DNA of 64,000 bases, from NCBI RefSeq assembly GCF_900108175.1, contig NZ_FNVO01000009.1:228744-292743 (forward strand), read 5' to 3'. Position 1 is the first letter of the stretch. Each line of letters begins with the position of its first letter. The DNA is from Thermomonospora echinospora. GTDB lineage: Bacteria; Actinomycetota; Actinomycetes; Streptosporangiales; Streptosporangiaceae. Positions 51,393-59,326 of this stretch are shown piece by piece. Position numbers and translations under genes: made by a program. The notes under the pieces are model-generated. The model searched no databases. It was not told where the DNA came from and saw nothing but the letters and a program-made list of their open reading frames with translations.

Positions 51393-52127
51393 CCGTCCTC
51401 CTCGACAGGGCGTTGCGATCGAGACCGCCAAATGGACGATCTTTACCGCTTACCCCGCCGGGGCAATTCGGACACCTCGCAGGGCGTAGCGGGTGCCGGG
51501 AGTCTATGCAGGCCCCGTCCGAATGAGAAGCCTTCGAATCCGCGAATCCCGGCTTCCCCACAAGGTCGCCCGGCATACCTCCAGCTTTCAATCCTTGACC
51601 GATCAACGCAGGTCAGAGCGGTTATCAGAAAATCACTCGGCCACACCGGCAACACCCGAACCAGCACCCCCAGGACACCCGGCAAACCTGGGCCGCATAC
51701 GGCCGAGCGATAAACACAATTAACCACAGCACCGGAATATCAAGATCATTAATTTCGCAGCAAAGATGATCTCATAACGGAACCCACCTCCCGCACCTGG
51801 GGGCCTCCGAAACCCCGGATCAAGCCACCCTCAGGCCACCCCAAGTCCGACATCCCCCGAACGACGGCCGCACCACAGGGCCTCCCAGGCAGAGCGACCA
51901 TCGACCACCCCGGCCCACCACGCCGCCCACCCCAGCGGACGAACGGCCTCCCAAGCAGAGTGACCGTCGGCAGGCCGCTGCCATGTGCCCACCGGGGAGA
52001 GCTGCCGTTCGGCCGTGCCGGTGCCGGGACGCTGCGCGGCGAGCGGTCACCGCCGCGGGGGCGCGAGAGGGCACCGCATCATTGATCAGGCCAGGACGCC
52101 TACCGGGCCTGAGGAAGGGAGCGGCGG
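51393..52127. other. Long intergenic gap with an AT-rich core
   Basis: No gene is convincing. The part at 51715-51780 is distinctly AT-richer and carries AGATCAT (51743-51749) / ATGATCT (51766-51772). Two near-identical 21-base segments, GGCCTCCCAGGCAGAGCGACC at 51879 and a version with three changes at 51945, lie further right. The hppA promoter must be near 51400-51500. Confidence 0.5.
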
Positions 52128-52652
52128 ATGAGGTTGCGCGATGTGGAGCCCGGCGACGTCGACGCCTACGTCCGGATGCGGTGTGATCCGATCATGATGG
52201 CCGAGCTCGGCGGGCCGCTCCCCCGTGCGGGCATCGAGGAGAAGGTGCGGCGCGACGTCGCGGCCGCCGTGGCGGACACCGCCTGGGTCAAGATGATCGT
52301 CCCGGACGCGGGCTCGCCCGGCGAGGTGGCCGGGACCGTGACGCTGTGGTCGCACGAGGCCGATCCCGCGGTGGGCACCGGGCCGATCTCCGAGATCGGC
52401 TGGATGGTGCTGCCGGAGTTCCAGGGGCGCGGGCTCGGCGGGCGCGCGGTCCGCGCCCTGCTCACCCTGGCCCGCGACGACGGCCGCTGGGGGCCGGTGC
52501 ACGCCTTTCCCGGGGCCGCGAACGCCCCGTCCAACGGCATCTGCCGTTCGGTCGGCTTCAGCTTCGTCGGGGAACTCGACATCACCTTCGCCGGCCGGAC
52601 CCTGCGGGCCTGCCACTGGGTCATCGACCCTCGGCACGAGCCGATCCGATGA
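52128..52652 (+). CDS. GNAT-family acetyltransferase
   Basis: This 174-residue GNAT protein has the acetyl-CoA motif VLPEFQGRGLGGRAVRALL (Q/R-x-x-G-x-G/A) at about residues 91-109. The preceding strand is ISEIGWMVL and the C-terminal strand is ICRSVGFSFVGELDI, the pattern of RimJ/RimL-like N-acetyltransferases. ATG 52128 has GGAAGGGAG upstream. The substrate is unknown. Two hairpins separate it from the convergent anti-sigma gene. Confidence 0.88.
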   Translation: MRLRDVEPGDVDAYVRMRCDPIMMAELGGPLPRAGIEEKVRRDVAAAVADTAWVKMIVPDAGSPGEVAGTVTLWSHEADPAVGTGPISEIGWMVLPEFQGRGLGGRAVRALLTLARDDGRWGPVHAFPGAANAPSNGICRSVGFSFVGELDITFAGRTLRACHWVIDPRHEPIR

Positions 52653-52675
52653 TCCGGCCGGTACGCAGCAGAGCG

Positions 52676-52706
52676 CCCTGCACCGGACGGGCCGTCCGGT
52701 GCAGGG
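52676..52706 (+). terminator. Terminator of the GNAT gene
   Basis: Perfect 13-bp arms CCCTGCACCGGAC and GTCCGGTGCAGGG with a five-base loop, 24 bases past the stop. Confidence 0.85.
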
Positions 52707-52719
52707 CGAACGGGAAGGG

Positions 52720-52750
52720 CCCGGCAAAGGACGGGTGGCCCCTTGCCGGG
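52720..52750 (-). terminator. Probable terminator of the anti-sigma/bldG operon
   Basis: Arms CCCGGCAA (52720-52727) and TTGCCGGG (52743-52750), located just beyond the minus-strand stop at 52763. Confidence 0.55.
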
Positions 52751-52762
52751 GGATGAGTGCTT

Positions 52763-53233
52763 TCAGGCGCCGATGGGCCAGCTCATGCGGATCTGGACGC
52801 CCTTGGGAGTGGTCTCGATCTCGACGTCGTCGGCCAGGCCCGCGATCACCGCGAGGCCCAGTTCCGCCGTGTCGTCGGCCAGTCCCAGGCCGAAGGCGTC
52901 CTCGGAGTACTGCGGTTCACCGGCCGGCAGGGACGGCACGGCGGGCGCCGGGTCGATGGCCGCGGTGCCCGCCGCGTCGTCTCCGGGGACCGAATCGCTC
53001 ACGACGGCCTCGAACCGGCGGCCGTCGGCGGTCAACTCCAGCCGTACGGGCTCGTCCGGGCAGTGCCGTCGATGGGCCTCCACCGCCCGCGAGCATGCCT
53101 CACCGACCGCCAGCCGTACCTCGTCCAGCAGCGTCTCCGTCACACCACTGCGCCGGGCCACGGCGGTGACGATCAGGCGTGCCGTCCGCACATGGACGGG
53201 CAGCGCGCTGAACGAGACCTCAACTGTCGCCAT
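52763..53233 (-). CDS. Anti-sigma factor (HATPase_c kinase type), BldG partner
   Basis: This 156-residue protein has the fold of SpoIIAB/RsbW-like kinases: LLDEVRLAVGEACSRAVEAH is the N-box, and FGLGLADDTAELGLAVIAGL is the G-box region, although the canonical GxGL glycines are only partly kept. In Streptomyces the gene after bldG encodes an anti-sigma protein that binds BldG (ApgA-type); position and length here agree. The start ATG 53233 lacks a strong ribosome site, consistent with coupling to bldG 26 bases upstream. Confidence 0.85.
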   Translation of the reverse strand: MATVEVSFSALPVHVRTARLIVTAVARRSGVTETLLDEVRLAVGEACSRAVEAHRRHCPDEPVRLELTADGRRFEAVVSDSVPGDDAAGTAAIDPAPAVPSLPAGEPQYSEDAFGLGLADDTAELGLAVIAGLADDVEIETTPKGVQIRMSWPIGA

Positions 53234-53259
53234 CTCGGGGGCCGTCTCGTGTGCAGCCG

Positions 53260-53613
53260 TTACTTGGCGCCCTTCCGCTTCTCCTGCGCCTCCTCGATGG
53301 AGTCGTGAATCCCGAAGACCTTGGTCAGTCCGGTGATCCGGAAAATCTTCAGGATGCGCTCCTGGGTGCACACCAGTTCCAGCGAACCGTCGTGGGCGCG
53401 GACCCGCTTGAGCCCACCGACCAGCACGCCGAGCCCGGTCGAGTCGAGGAACTCGACCTTCTCCATGTCCACCAGCAGGTGAAACTTGCCCTTGTTGACC
53501 AGATCGATGAGCTTCTCCCGAAGCTTCGGCGCCGTGTAGACGTCGATCTCGCCCTCCACGTTGATGACGGTGAGGCCATCGTCGGTGGTGTAGTCGTTCA
53601 CCTTCAGGTCCAC
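53260..53613 (-). CDS. bldG: BldG-type anti-anti-sigma factor (STAS domain)
   Basis: A 117-residue STAS protein with the phosphorylatable serine S58 in [20 protein letters not shown], preceded by [15 protein letters not shown] and followed by [14 protein letters not shown]. These stretches are hallmarks of BldG, the pleiotropic regulator of development and antibiotic production in Streptomyces. GTG 53613 follows GGAGG by four bases. Unphosphorylated protein sequesters anti-sigma factors; the gene directly downstream is one. The divergent helicase and nearby hppA support orthology by neighbourhood. Confidence 0.93.
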   Translation of the reverse strand: MDLKVNDYTTDDGLTVINVEGEIDVYTAPKLREKLIDLVNKGKFHLLVDMEKVEFLDSTGLGVLVGGLKRVRAHDGSLELVCTQERILKIFRITGLTKVFGIHDSIEEAQEKRKGAK

Positions 53614-53842
53614 AGATCCTCCAGCGCCGTGCCGCAAATGGTCCGGGGCAACGGAACCCCGCCGTGATTCAACCACGACCCGGCGTTACGCATACACGAT
53701 TCCGCCAGGTGGCGGCCCCTCGGACCCCCCGCACCACGCGCGTCCGCTGCGCTGCGCGTGTGGCCGATCCGGACGCCGGTTCGGCAGAAGGGCAGGGGGT
53801 ACCGACGTCGCCGCCGGGACGTATCTCCACCTTGTGCCCAGG

Positions 53843-56308
53843 ATGTCAGACTGGAAACCTGTGTCCTCACAAAGTTCTCGATCTTCAGATGCCGAGCGGT
53901 GGGACGGCCCCTCCCCGGAGGGCGGCCGCCTCCTCGCCGGGCTGCTCGCCGATCCCCGGCGACGCGGCCGCATCACCCATGTCCAGAACGTTCCCGCACG
54001 TCAGGGCCGCCGGGCACGGTGGCCGCACTGGGCGCCCCGGCTGCTGGTGGACAGGTTCGCGCTGGCCGGGATCGAGGCCCCCTGGGAGCACCAGGTCCTG
54101 GCCGCCGAGCACGCCCGCGCCGGCCGTTCGGTGATCATTGCCACAGGCACCGCCTCCGGCAAGTCCCTGGCCTACCTCCTGCCCGCCCTCACCGCCGTCC
54201 TCGGCGAGGAGCCTCCCGACGCCGACGCCTCCTCCCCGTACGCCACAGGCGAACACCCCACCAGGGCACCCGGCGGCAGAACGAGCGCCGGTGGCGGGCC
54301 GGAGGGGGAGGGCACGGTGCTCTACCTCGCTCCGACCAAGGCGCTGGCGTCCGATCAGCTGCGTTCGCTGAGATCGCTGCGGCTGGCGAAACTGCGGGCC
54401 GCCACCTACGACGGCGATACCCCGCGCGACGAGCGGGGCTGGGTGCGCCAGTACGCCAACTACGTGCTGACCAACCCCGACATGCTGCACCGCTCGATCC
54501 TGCCGGGGCACGCCCGCTGGACGGCGTTCCTGCGCAGGCTGCGGTACGTGATCATCGACGAGGCGCACGGCTACCGGGGCGTGTTCGGCTCCCATGTGGC
54601 CCAGGTGCTGCGCAGGCTGCGCCGGATCTGCGCCCGCTACGGGGCCTCGCCGGTCTTCGTCCTGGCCTCCGCCACCACTGCGGAGCCGGCCGTGACCGCG
54701 CGGCGGCTGACGGGGCTGCCCATCGAGGCGGTGGCCGACGACGCCTCGCCGCGTGCCGCCGCCGCGTTCGCGCTGTGGGAGCCGCCGCTGACGGACCTGC
54801 GCGGCGAGCACGGCGCGCCCGTCCGCCGCACCGCGACCGCCGAGGCCGCCGACCTCCTCGCCGACCTGGTCGTGCAGGACGTGCAGACGCTGGCGTTCGT
54901 CCGGTCTCGGCGCGGCGCCGAGTCGGTGGCGCTCGGCGCCCGCCGCGCGCTGGAGGAGGCCGTACCCGAGCTGTCCCGCCGGGTCGCCGCCTACCGCGCC
55001 GGCTACCTGCCCGAGGAACGGCGCGCGCTGGAGGCCGCGCTGCGCTCCCGCGAGATCGTCGGGCTGGCCTCCACCAACGCCCTGGAGCTCGGCGTCGACG
55101 TCTCGGGGCTGGACGCCGTCCTGGTGTGCGGCTGGCCCGGCACCCGCGCGTCACTGTGGCAGCAGGCCGGCCGGGCCGGACGCGCCGGGCAGGAGGCCCT
55201 GGCGGTGCTGGTGGCCCGGGACGACCCGCTGGACACCTATCTGGTGCACCATCCTGAGGCGATCTTCGGTACGCCCGTCGAGGCCACCGTCCTGGACCCC
55301 GACAACCCGTACGTGCTCGAACCCCACCTGTGCGCGGCCGCCGCCGAGTCGCCGCTGACCGAAGCCGACCTGGAGCTGTTCGGCCCGGTGGCCGCCGACG
55401 TGCTGCCCGACCTGGTACGCCGCGGCATGCTGCGGCGGCGTGCGACGGGCTGGTACTGGACACGGCGTGAGCGGGCCTGTGATCTGGCCGACATCCGGGG
55501 GGCGGGCGGCCCGCCCGTCCAGGTCGTCGAGTCGTCCACCGGGCGGCTGCTGGGCACCGTGGACGAGCCGTCCGCGCACACCGCCGTCCACGAGGGCGCG
55601 GTCTACCTGCACCAGGGCGAGTCGTTCGTCGTCCAGTTGCTGGACCTGGAGGACTCCGTGGCGCTGGTCGAGCCGGCCGAGCCGGATTACTCGACGACCG
55701 CCCGGGACATCACCGACATCCGCATCATTGAGACACTCCGCACGTCCGCGTGGGGCGAGGCAACGCTGTGCTTCGGCACCGTCGAGGTCACCCGGCAGGT
55801 CGTGGCCTACCAGATGCGGCGGTTGCAGTCCGGCGAGGTGCTGGGCGAGAAGCCGCTCGACCTGCCGCCCCGTACCCTGCGCACCCGGGCGGTCTGGTGG
55901 ACGCTGTCCGGCGACCAGTTGGAGGCCCTCGGCGACCTGGACCTGCCGGGCGCCGCCCACGCCGCCGAGCACGCCTCGATCGGGCTGCTGCCCCTGTTCG
56001 CCACCTGCGACCGATGGGACATCGGCGGCGTTTCCACGGCCCTGCACCCCGACACCGGGTTGCTCACCGTGTTCGTGTACGACGGGCACGAGGGCGGCGC
56101 GGGGTTCGCCGAGCGGGGCTACTCCGACGCCGCCCAGTGGCTGCACGCCACCCGTGAGGCCATTCTCGCCTGCGAGTGCGAGGCCGGTTGCCCCTCCTGC
56201 ATCCAGTCTCCCAAGTGCGGAAACGGCAACGATCCCCTCGACAAGCAGGGCGCGGTCATCCTGCTGGGCGAGTTGTTGCGGGACGGCCCAAAGAGTGCCG
56301 GCCCATAG
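53843..56308 (+). CDS. DEAD/DEAH-box helicase with DUF1998-type C-terminus (MrfA-like)
   Basis: About 821 residues. Walker A ATGTASGKSLAYLLP, DEAH box IIDEAHGYRGVFGSHVAQVL, SAT motif VLASATT, and motif VI QQAGRAGRAGQEAL define a superfamily 2 helicase. The C-terminus holds the four-cysteine zinc site CECEAGCPSCIQSPKCGNGN of YprA/MrfA-type helicases, which excise mitomycin adducts in Bacillus. In actinobacteria this gene is the 'helicase' of the helicase/secretion neighbourhood (compare Rv3649). ATG 53843 is preferred; GTG 53834 is possible. Divergent from bldG. Confidence 0.94.
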   Translation: MSDWKPVSSQSSRSSDAERWDGPSPEGGRLLAGLLADPRRRGRITHVQNVPARQGRRARWPHWAPRLLVDRFALAGIEAPWEHQVLAAEHARAGRSVIIATGTASGKSLAYLLPALTAVLGEEPPDADASSPYATGEHPTRAPGGRTSAGGGPEGEGTVLYLAPTKALASDQLRSLRSLRLAKLRAATYDGDTPRDERGWVRQYANYVLTNPDMLHRSILPGHARWTAFLRRLRYVIIDEAHGYRGVFGSHVAQVLRRLRRICARYGASPVFVLASATTAEPAVTARRLTGLPIEAVADDASPRAAAAFALWEPPLTDLRGEHGAPVRRTATAEAADLLADLVVQDVQTLAFVRSRRGAESVALGARRALEEAVPELSRRVAAYRAGYLPEERRALEAALRSREIVGLASTNALELGVDVSGLDAVLVCGWPGTRASLWQQAGRAGRAGQEALAVLVARDDPLDTYLVHHPEAIFGTPVEATVLDPDNPYVLEPHLCAAAAESPLTEADLELFGPVAADVLPDLVRRGMLRRRATGWYWTRRERACDLADIRGAGGPPVQVVESSTGRLLGTVDEPSAHTAVHEGAVYLHQGESFVVQLLDLEDSVALVEPAEPDYSTTARDITDIRIIETLRTSAWGEATLCFGTVEVTRQVVAYQMRRLQSGEVLGEKPLDLPPRTLRTRAVWWTLSGDQLEALGDLDLPGAAHAAEHASIGLLPLFATCDRWDIGGVSTALHPDTGLLTVFVYDGHEGGAGFAERGYSDAAQWLHATREAILACECEAGCPSCIQSPKCGNGNDPLDKQGAVILLGELLRDGPKSAGP

Positions 56309-56390
56309 CGCCCGATTTGCGAAAGGGTCTACTCTCCGTCGAGAACGAAGATCTCCCGGAATCCCGCCACCCGGAGAGGAGCCCCTCGAC

Positions 56391-56774
56391 GTGATCTTCC
56401 TGGGTCTGCTCGTCACCGCCGCCGCACTCGCCACCGGCATCGCCGTCGTGCTGGCAAACGACGGCGCGGCACAGCTGAGCGCCTTCGGCGAGCCCGTTCC
56501 CGGCGTCACCGCGCAATGGCATGTCTTCATCGCCGGAGTCGTCGTCGCCACCGTCTTCATCGCCGGACTGACCGCCTTCATGTTCGGGGTGAACCGTTCG
56601 GTGCGCACCCGCCGCGAGCTCCGCTACCTCCGCGAGGAGCACGAGGAGTCGATCACCGCCCTGGAGATGGAGAAGCGCCAACTCCAGCGCGAACTCGCCC
56701 GCGCCCGCCGCGAGGCCGCCTCCGGCGCTGTGGCCCCGCCCCCGCAGGCACCCCACCAGCCCGTCCCCCAGTGA
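56391..56774 (+). CDS. Small membrane protein with a coiled-coil tail
   Basis: This 127-residue protein has two membrane helices (VIFLGLLVTAAALATGIAVV and VFIAGVVVATVFIAGLTAFM). A charged coiled coil (RELRYLREEHEESITALEME then KRQLQRELARARRE) and a Pro/Gln tail follow. The arrangement resembles LapA-like small membrane proteins. GTG 56391 has GAGGAG about 9 bases upstream. It follows the helicase by 82 bases and may share its transcript. Function unknown. Confidence 0.8.
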   Translation: MIFLGLLVTAAALATGIAVVLANDGAAQLSAFGEPVPGVTAQWHVFIAGVVVATVFIAGLTAFMFGVNRSVRTRRELRYLREEHEESITALEMEKRQLQRELARARREAASGAVAPPPQAPHQPVPQ

Positions 56775-56841
56775 CCCCGCCACGGCCTCCGCGGTGGCCC
56801 GGTCACGCCCCCGGCATCTCGCCCCAGGCCGAGCCTGGCTT

Positions 56842-57024
56842 TCAAAGAGCAAAAGTCAGGACATTGCGGCCTTGGCCGGGTTGGGCACGAGCCGGAAACC
56901 GGGCGGTGTGGTACTAGGCGGCCGTCCGCCCTTTGGCGGTCCGGCACGGCGACCTGGCCGGGGCGGCGCAGGAGGACATCGGGCAGGCGGAGGCCTCCAC
57001 GCGCAGGAAGTCGTCGCCGCTCAT
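56842..57024 (-). pseudogene. Zinc-finger fragment interrupted by a TAG codon
   Basis: From ATG 57024 the frame reads MSGDDFLRVEASACPMSSCA, then PARSPCRTAKGRTAA, TAG, then YHTARFPARAQPGQG to a TGA at 56842. The pattern C-x4-C-x7-C-R-T-x2-G-x8-YHTARF is that of a small zinc-binding domain found at the end of some actinobacterial recombinases and plasmid proteins. The TAG falls between GRTAA and YHTARF, which are normally continuous. It is probably a decayed fragment; no recombinase body is visible. Confidence 0.5.
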
Positions 57025-57578
57025 CCCCGGGTCGTTTCATGGGTGTGTTTCACCCGTCGGCCCGTATGCAACGACCTAGGAAACACAATCCGTCCTGGAC
57101 GGGCCTACGCCGGGCGCGGTGTTTCATAGGTCCTCTTCTAGGAGACACCGCTCCTGACGATTGATGCGGCTCATACCGGTCGGCCGGGCCGCCGGGGTCA
57201 CCGTCCCAGGCAAGACGGAATCCCTCGACCTTGGTCGTGGGCTCACTCCGCCCGACTGCCATCGAGTCCTTGGCCGCGCGCGTCGCCCCACCGGAGTGAC
57301 TCCGCACCCTTACTTGATGATCCGGCCGACCGCGTCCGGCGACCGGGAGATTGCCTGCCGCAGCTCATGTGGGGAGAGCCGGTGGAGATGCTCCCGTCAG
57401 GCGACGGCGTAGTCGGACAGCACCCGTTCCGGTAGACCAGCACCACCCGGTGGTGCCCCTGGCAAGCCGGGCGCACCACCGGGTCGGCAGGACGGGTCGG
57501 CCGCGCCTCTCATCCTGCCGCCGGGAGACCCGTCTCTTCATTCAGGCCCCATCGTCCACAACGTCATGTCCGCAACAC
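57025..57578. other. Gene-poor stretch
   Basis: Nothing here is convincing as a gene. A minus-strand segment at about 57305-57390 reads HLHRLSPHELRQAISRSPDA and may be a remnant. GTGTTTCA occurs at 57051 and 57118, flanking a segment without symmetry. Confidence 0.4.
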
Positions 57579-58595
57579 CTAGCGCCAGGGATCGAGGGCG
57601 TGCTTGCCACGGGTCTGACCGGCTTCGAGTTGCCGCAGCACCGCCGGCCCCTCGGCCAGGGGATGAACATGCGGGGTACCAGGCGGGTACACGCCTTGGG
57701 CGATGAGTGCCTCGATCTCGACGAGCAACCATCGGTAGATGGACGGGGCCATGGCCGCCAGCGCACCGATGTGCAGGCCCTTGACTTGGACCCGGTGGGT
57801 GAATACCAGGTCGTGCGTGCTGAGGCCGGCGTCGCCGGAAGCGGCACCGAACACGACAACGCGTCCGGTGAAGGGTTTGGTGACCGACAGGCTGGCCTTG
57901 AACGTGGCGCGTCCCACCGACTCCAGGACCAGGTCCACACCGCCGGTCAGGCGGGTGATCTCCTCGGCCAGATCGGGGCGGCGGCCGTCCAGAACCTCGT
58001 CGGCGCCCAGCGCTCGGACGGTGGCGTGCTTACCCGGTGACGCCGTGGCGATCACGCGCGCACCGTAGTGGCGGGCGAGGCGGACAGCGGCCTGCCCCAC
58101 GCCTCCGGCTGCGGCATGAACGAGCACCACGTCACCTGCCTTGATCTCGCCCAGCGGCTTCAGCGCCGCCAATGCGGTTGCCCAGTTCAGCACCAGGCCG
58201 AGAGCTTCGGCGTCACTCCAGCCGGAAGGGACGGGGAGTACATCCGCGGCCGGCATCGTCATGTACTGCGCGAAGGCGCCCGGTCCAGTGCCGACCACAC
58301 GGGTGCCGAGTTGGAGCGGGCTCTCGATTTCCGGGCCGGCGCCCATGATCTCGCCGGCGGCTTCGAAGCCCGCCACATAGGGTGCCCGGGGGCCTCCTCG
58401 GTAGGTGCCATGGCTCTGCATGACGTCCGCGAAGTTGACCCCGGCTGCGCCCACTCGGATCAGGTACTCGCCGGCCCCCGGGGTGGGACGACGCTGATCG
58501 GTCGTAAGGGTCAGATCCTTCGGTCCCCGGTGCGACCGCTGGACCAGTGCCCGTACCGTCTGCCCGGCGGCGTGCTGCCGCTCGTCGGTCTTCAT
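57579..58595 (-). CDS. Zinc-independent quinone oxidoreductase (MDR superfamily)
   Basis: A 338-residue medium-chain reductase. RVGAAGVNFADVMQSHGTYR and YVAGFEAAGEIMGAG form the GroES-like part. VLVHAAAGGVGQAAVRLARH is the NADPH loop, and ADEVLDGRRPDLAEEI follows. The catalytic-zinc Cys/His ligands of alcohol dehydrogenase are absent, so it is QOR-like. It probably reduces quinones or alkenals with NADPH. The MerR gene lies 47 bases upstream on the same strand and is the likely regulator, perhaps of reactive-electrophile stress. Confidence 0.92.
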   Translation of the reverse strand: MKTDERQHAAGQTVRALVQRSHRGPKDLTLTTDQRRPTPGAGEYLIRVGAAGVNFADVMQSHGTYRGGPRAPYVAGFEAAGEIMGAGPEIESPLQLGTRVVGTGPGAFAQYMTMPAADVLPVPSGWSDAEALGLVLNWATALAALKPLGEIKAGDVVLVHAAAGGVGQAAVRLARHYGARVIATASPGKHATVRALGADEVLDGRRPDLAEEITRLTGGVDLVLESVGRATFKASLSVTKPFTGRVVVFGAASGDAGLSTHDLVFTHRVQVKGLHIGALAAMAPSIYRWLLVEIEALIAQGVYPPGTPHVHPLAEGPAVLRQLEAGQTRGKHALDPWR

Positions 58596-58642
58596 ACGCC
58601 GGACCGTAGAAGCCTCACACTGACGTCAAGGTCAAGCCGCGG

Positions 58643-59008
58643 TTATCGATCAGCCCGGCGAGCCTCGCGCAGATAGGCGTCGAGAGCCGCCTGCTGATCG
58701 CTGAGAACGGCGATGCGCCCGGCTAGCCGATCGCGATACCTCTGCACCTCCCGCAGGAACTCCGCGCACACCGCACCCGGGTCGGCGTCAGGTTCGGCGG
58801 TGAGGTGGGGCAGGACATCCTTGATCAACCGTACGGGCAGCCCGGACTCCAGCAGTGAGCGGATGACGCGGACCCGGTCGATGGTGGACCGGCAATAGTC
58901 CCGGTACCCATTGCCGCACCGACCAGGGATGATCAAGCCCTCGTCCTCGTAGTACCGCAACGACCTGGCACTCACACCGCTGACTCGGGAGGCTTCGCCG
59001 ATCCTCAT
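58643..59008 (-). CDS. MerR-family regulator
   Basis: A 121-residue short MerR protein: MRIGEASRVSGVSARSLRYY then EDEGLIIPGRCGNGYRDY is the winged helix, followed by VIRSLLESGLPVRLIKDVLP and a C-terminal dimerisation coiled coil. The metal-site cysteines of CueR/SoxR types are not arranged as a cluster motif. It precedes the quinone oxidoreductase gene, and the pair resembles MerR-oxidoreductase stress units. Confidence 0.93.
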   Translation of the reverse strand: MRIGEASRVSGVSARSLRYYEDEGLIIPGRCGNGYRDYCRSTIDRVRVIRSLLESGLPVRLIKDVLPHLTAEPDADPGAVCAEFLREVQRYRDRLAGRIAVLSDQQAALDAYLREARRADR

Positions 59009-59326
59009 GCCCGGCGATAACGTTCGGGTGCTCCGCAAGCTTCCAGTCTCTGCGCTACAACGAAGCGCAGATCCCGCCCAAGCGTCAACGACCTCCTGTC
59101 CCGCAACACCCAACGGCCTGGACCGAACGTTCACAGCCCCATGCCATCAGCGGCCCCGCCGGGAGTGCCGCCCTCTCCCCTCCGGACCCCGGGCGCCCTG
59201 GAACTGGGCCTGACAGTAGCCGTCAGCAAGCGTGGCCGGACCGGGACGAAGCCAAGCGTCGGAACGGCCATGAGGCTTCCCTGCCAAGAGGAACAGCTCT
59301 CGCCTAACGGTTGCAGGTCCGTGTTG
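59009..59326. other. Gap holding an echo of the next gene's 3' end
   Basis: Bases 59138-59216 repeat in diverged form the end of the minus-strand gene that stops at 59327. Read in the same frame the echo gives DGYCQAQFQGARGPEGRGRH then SRRGR and a stop; the gene has DAHRQAQSQAAQRPEGRGRH then SRRDR. No other feature is seen. Confidence 0.75.

Noticed and set aside
57050-57307. 85-codon minus-strand frame
   Set aside because: No ribosome site and no family; lies in the gene-poor stretch near the zinc-finger fragment.
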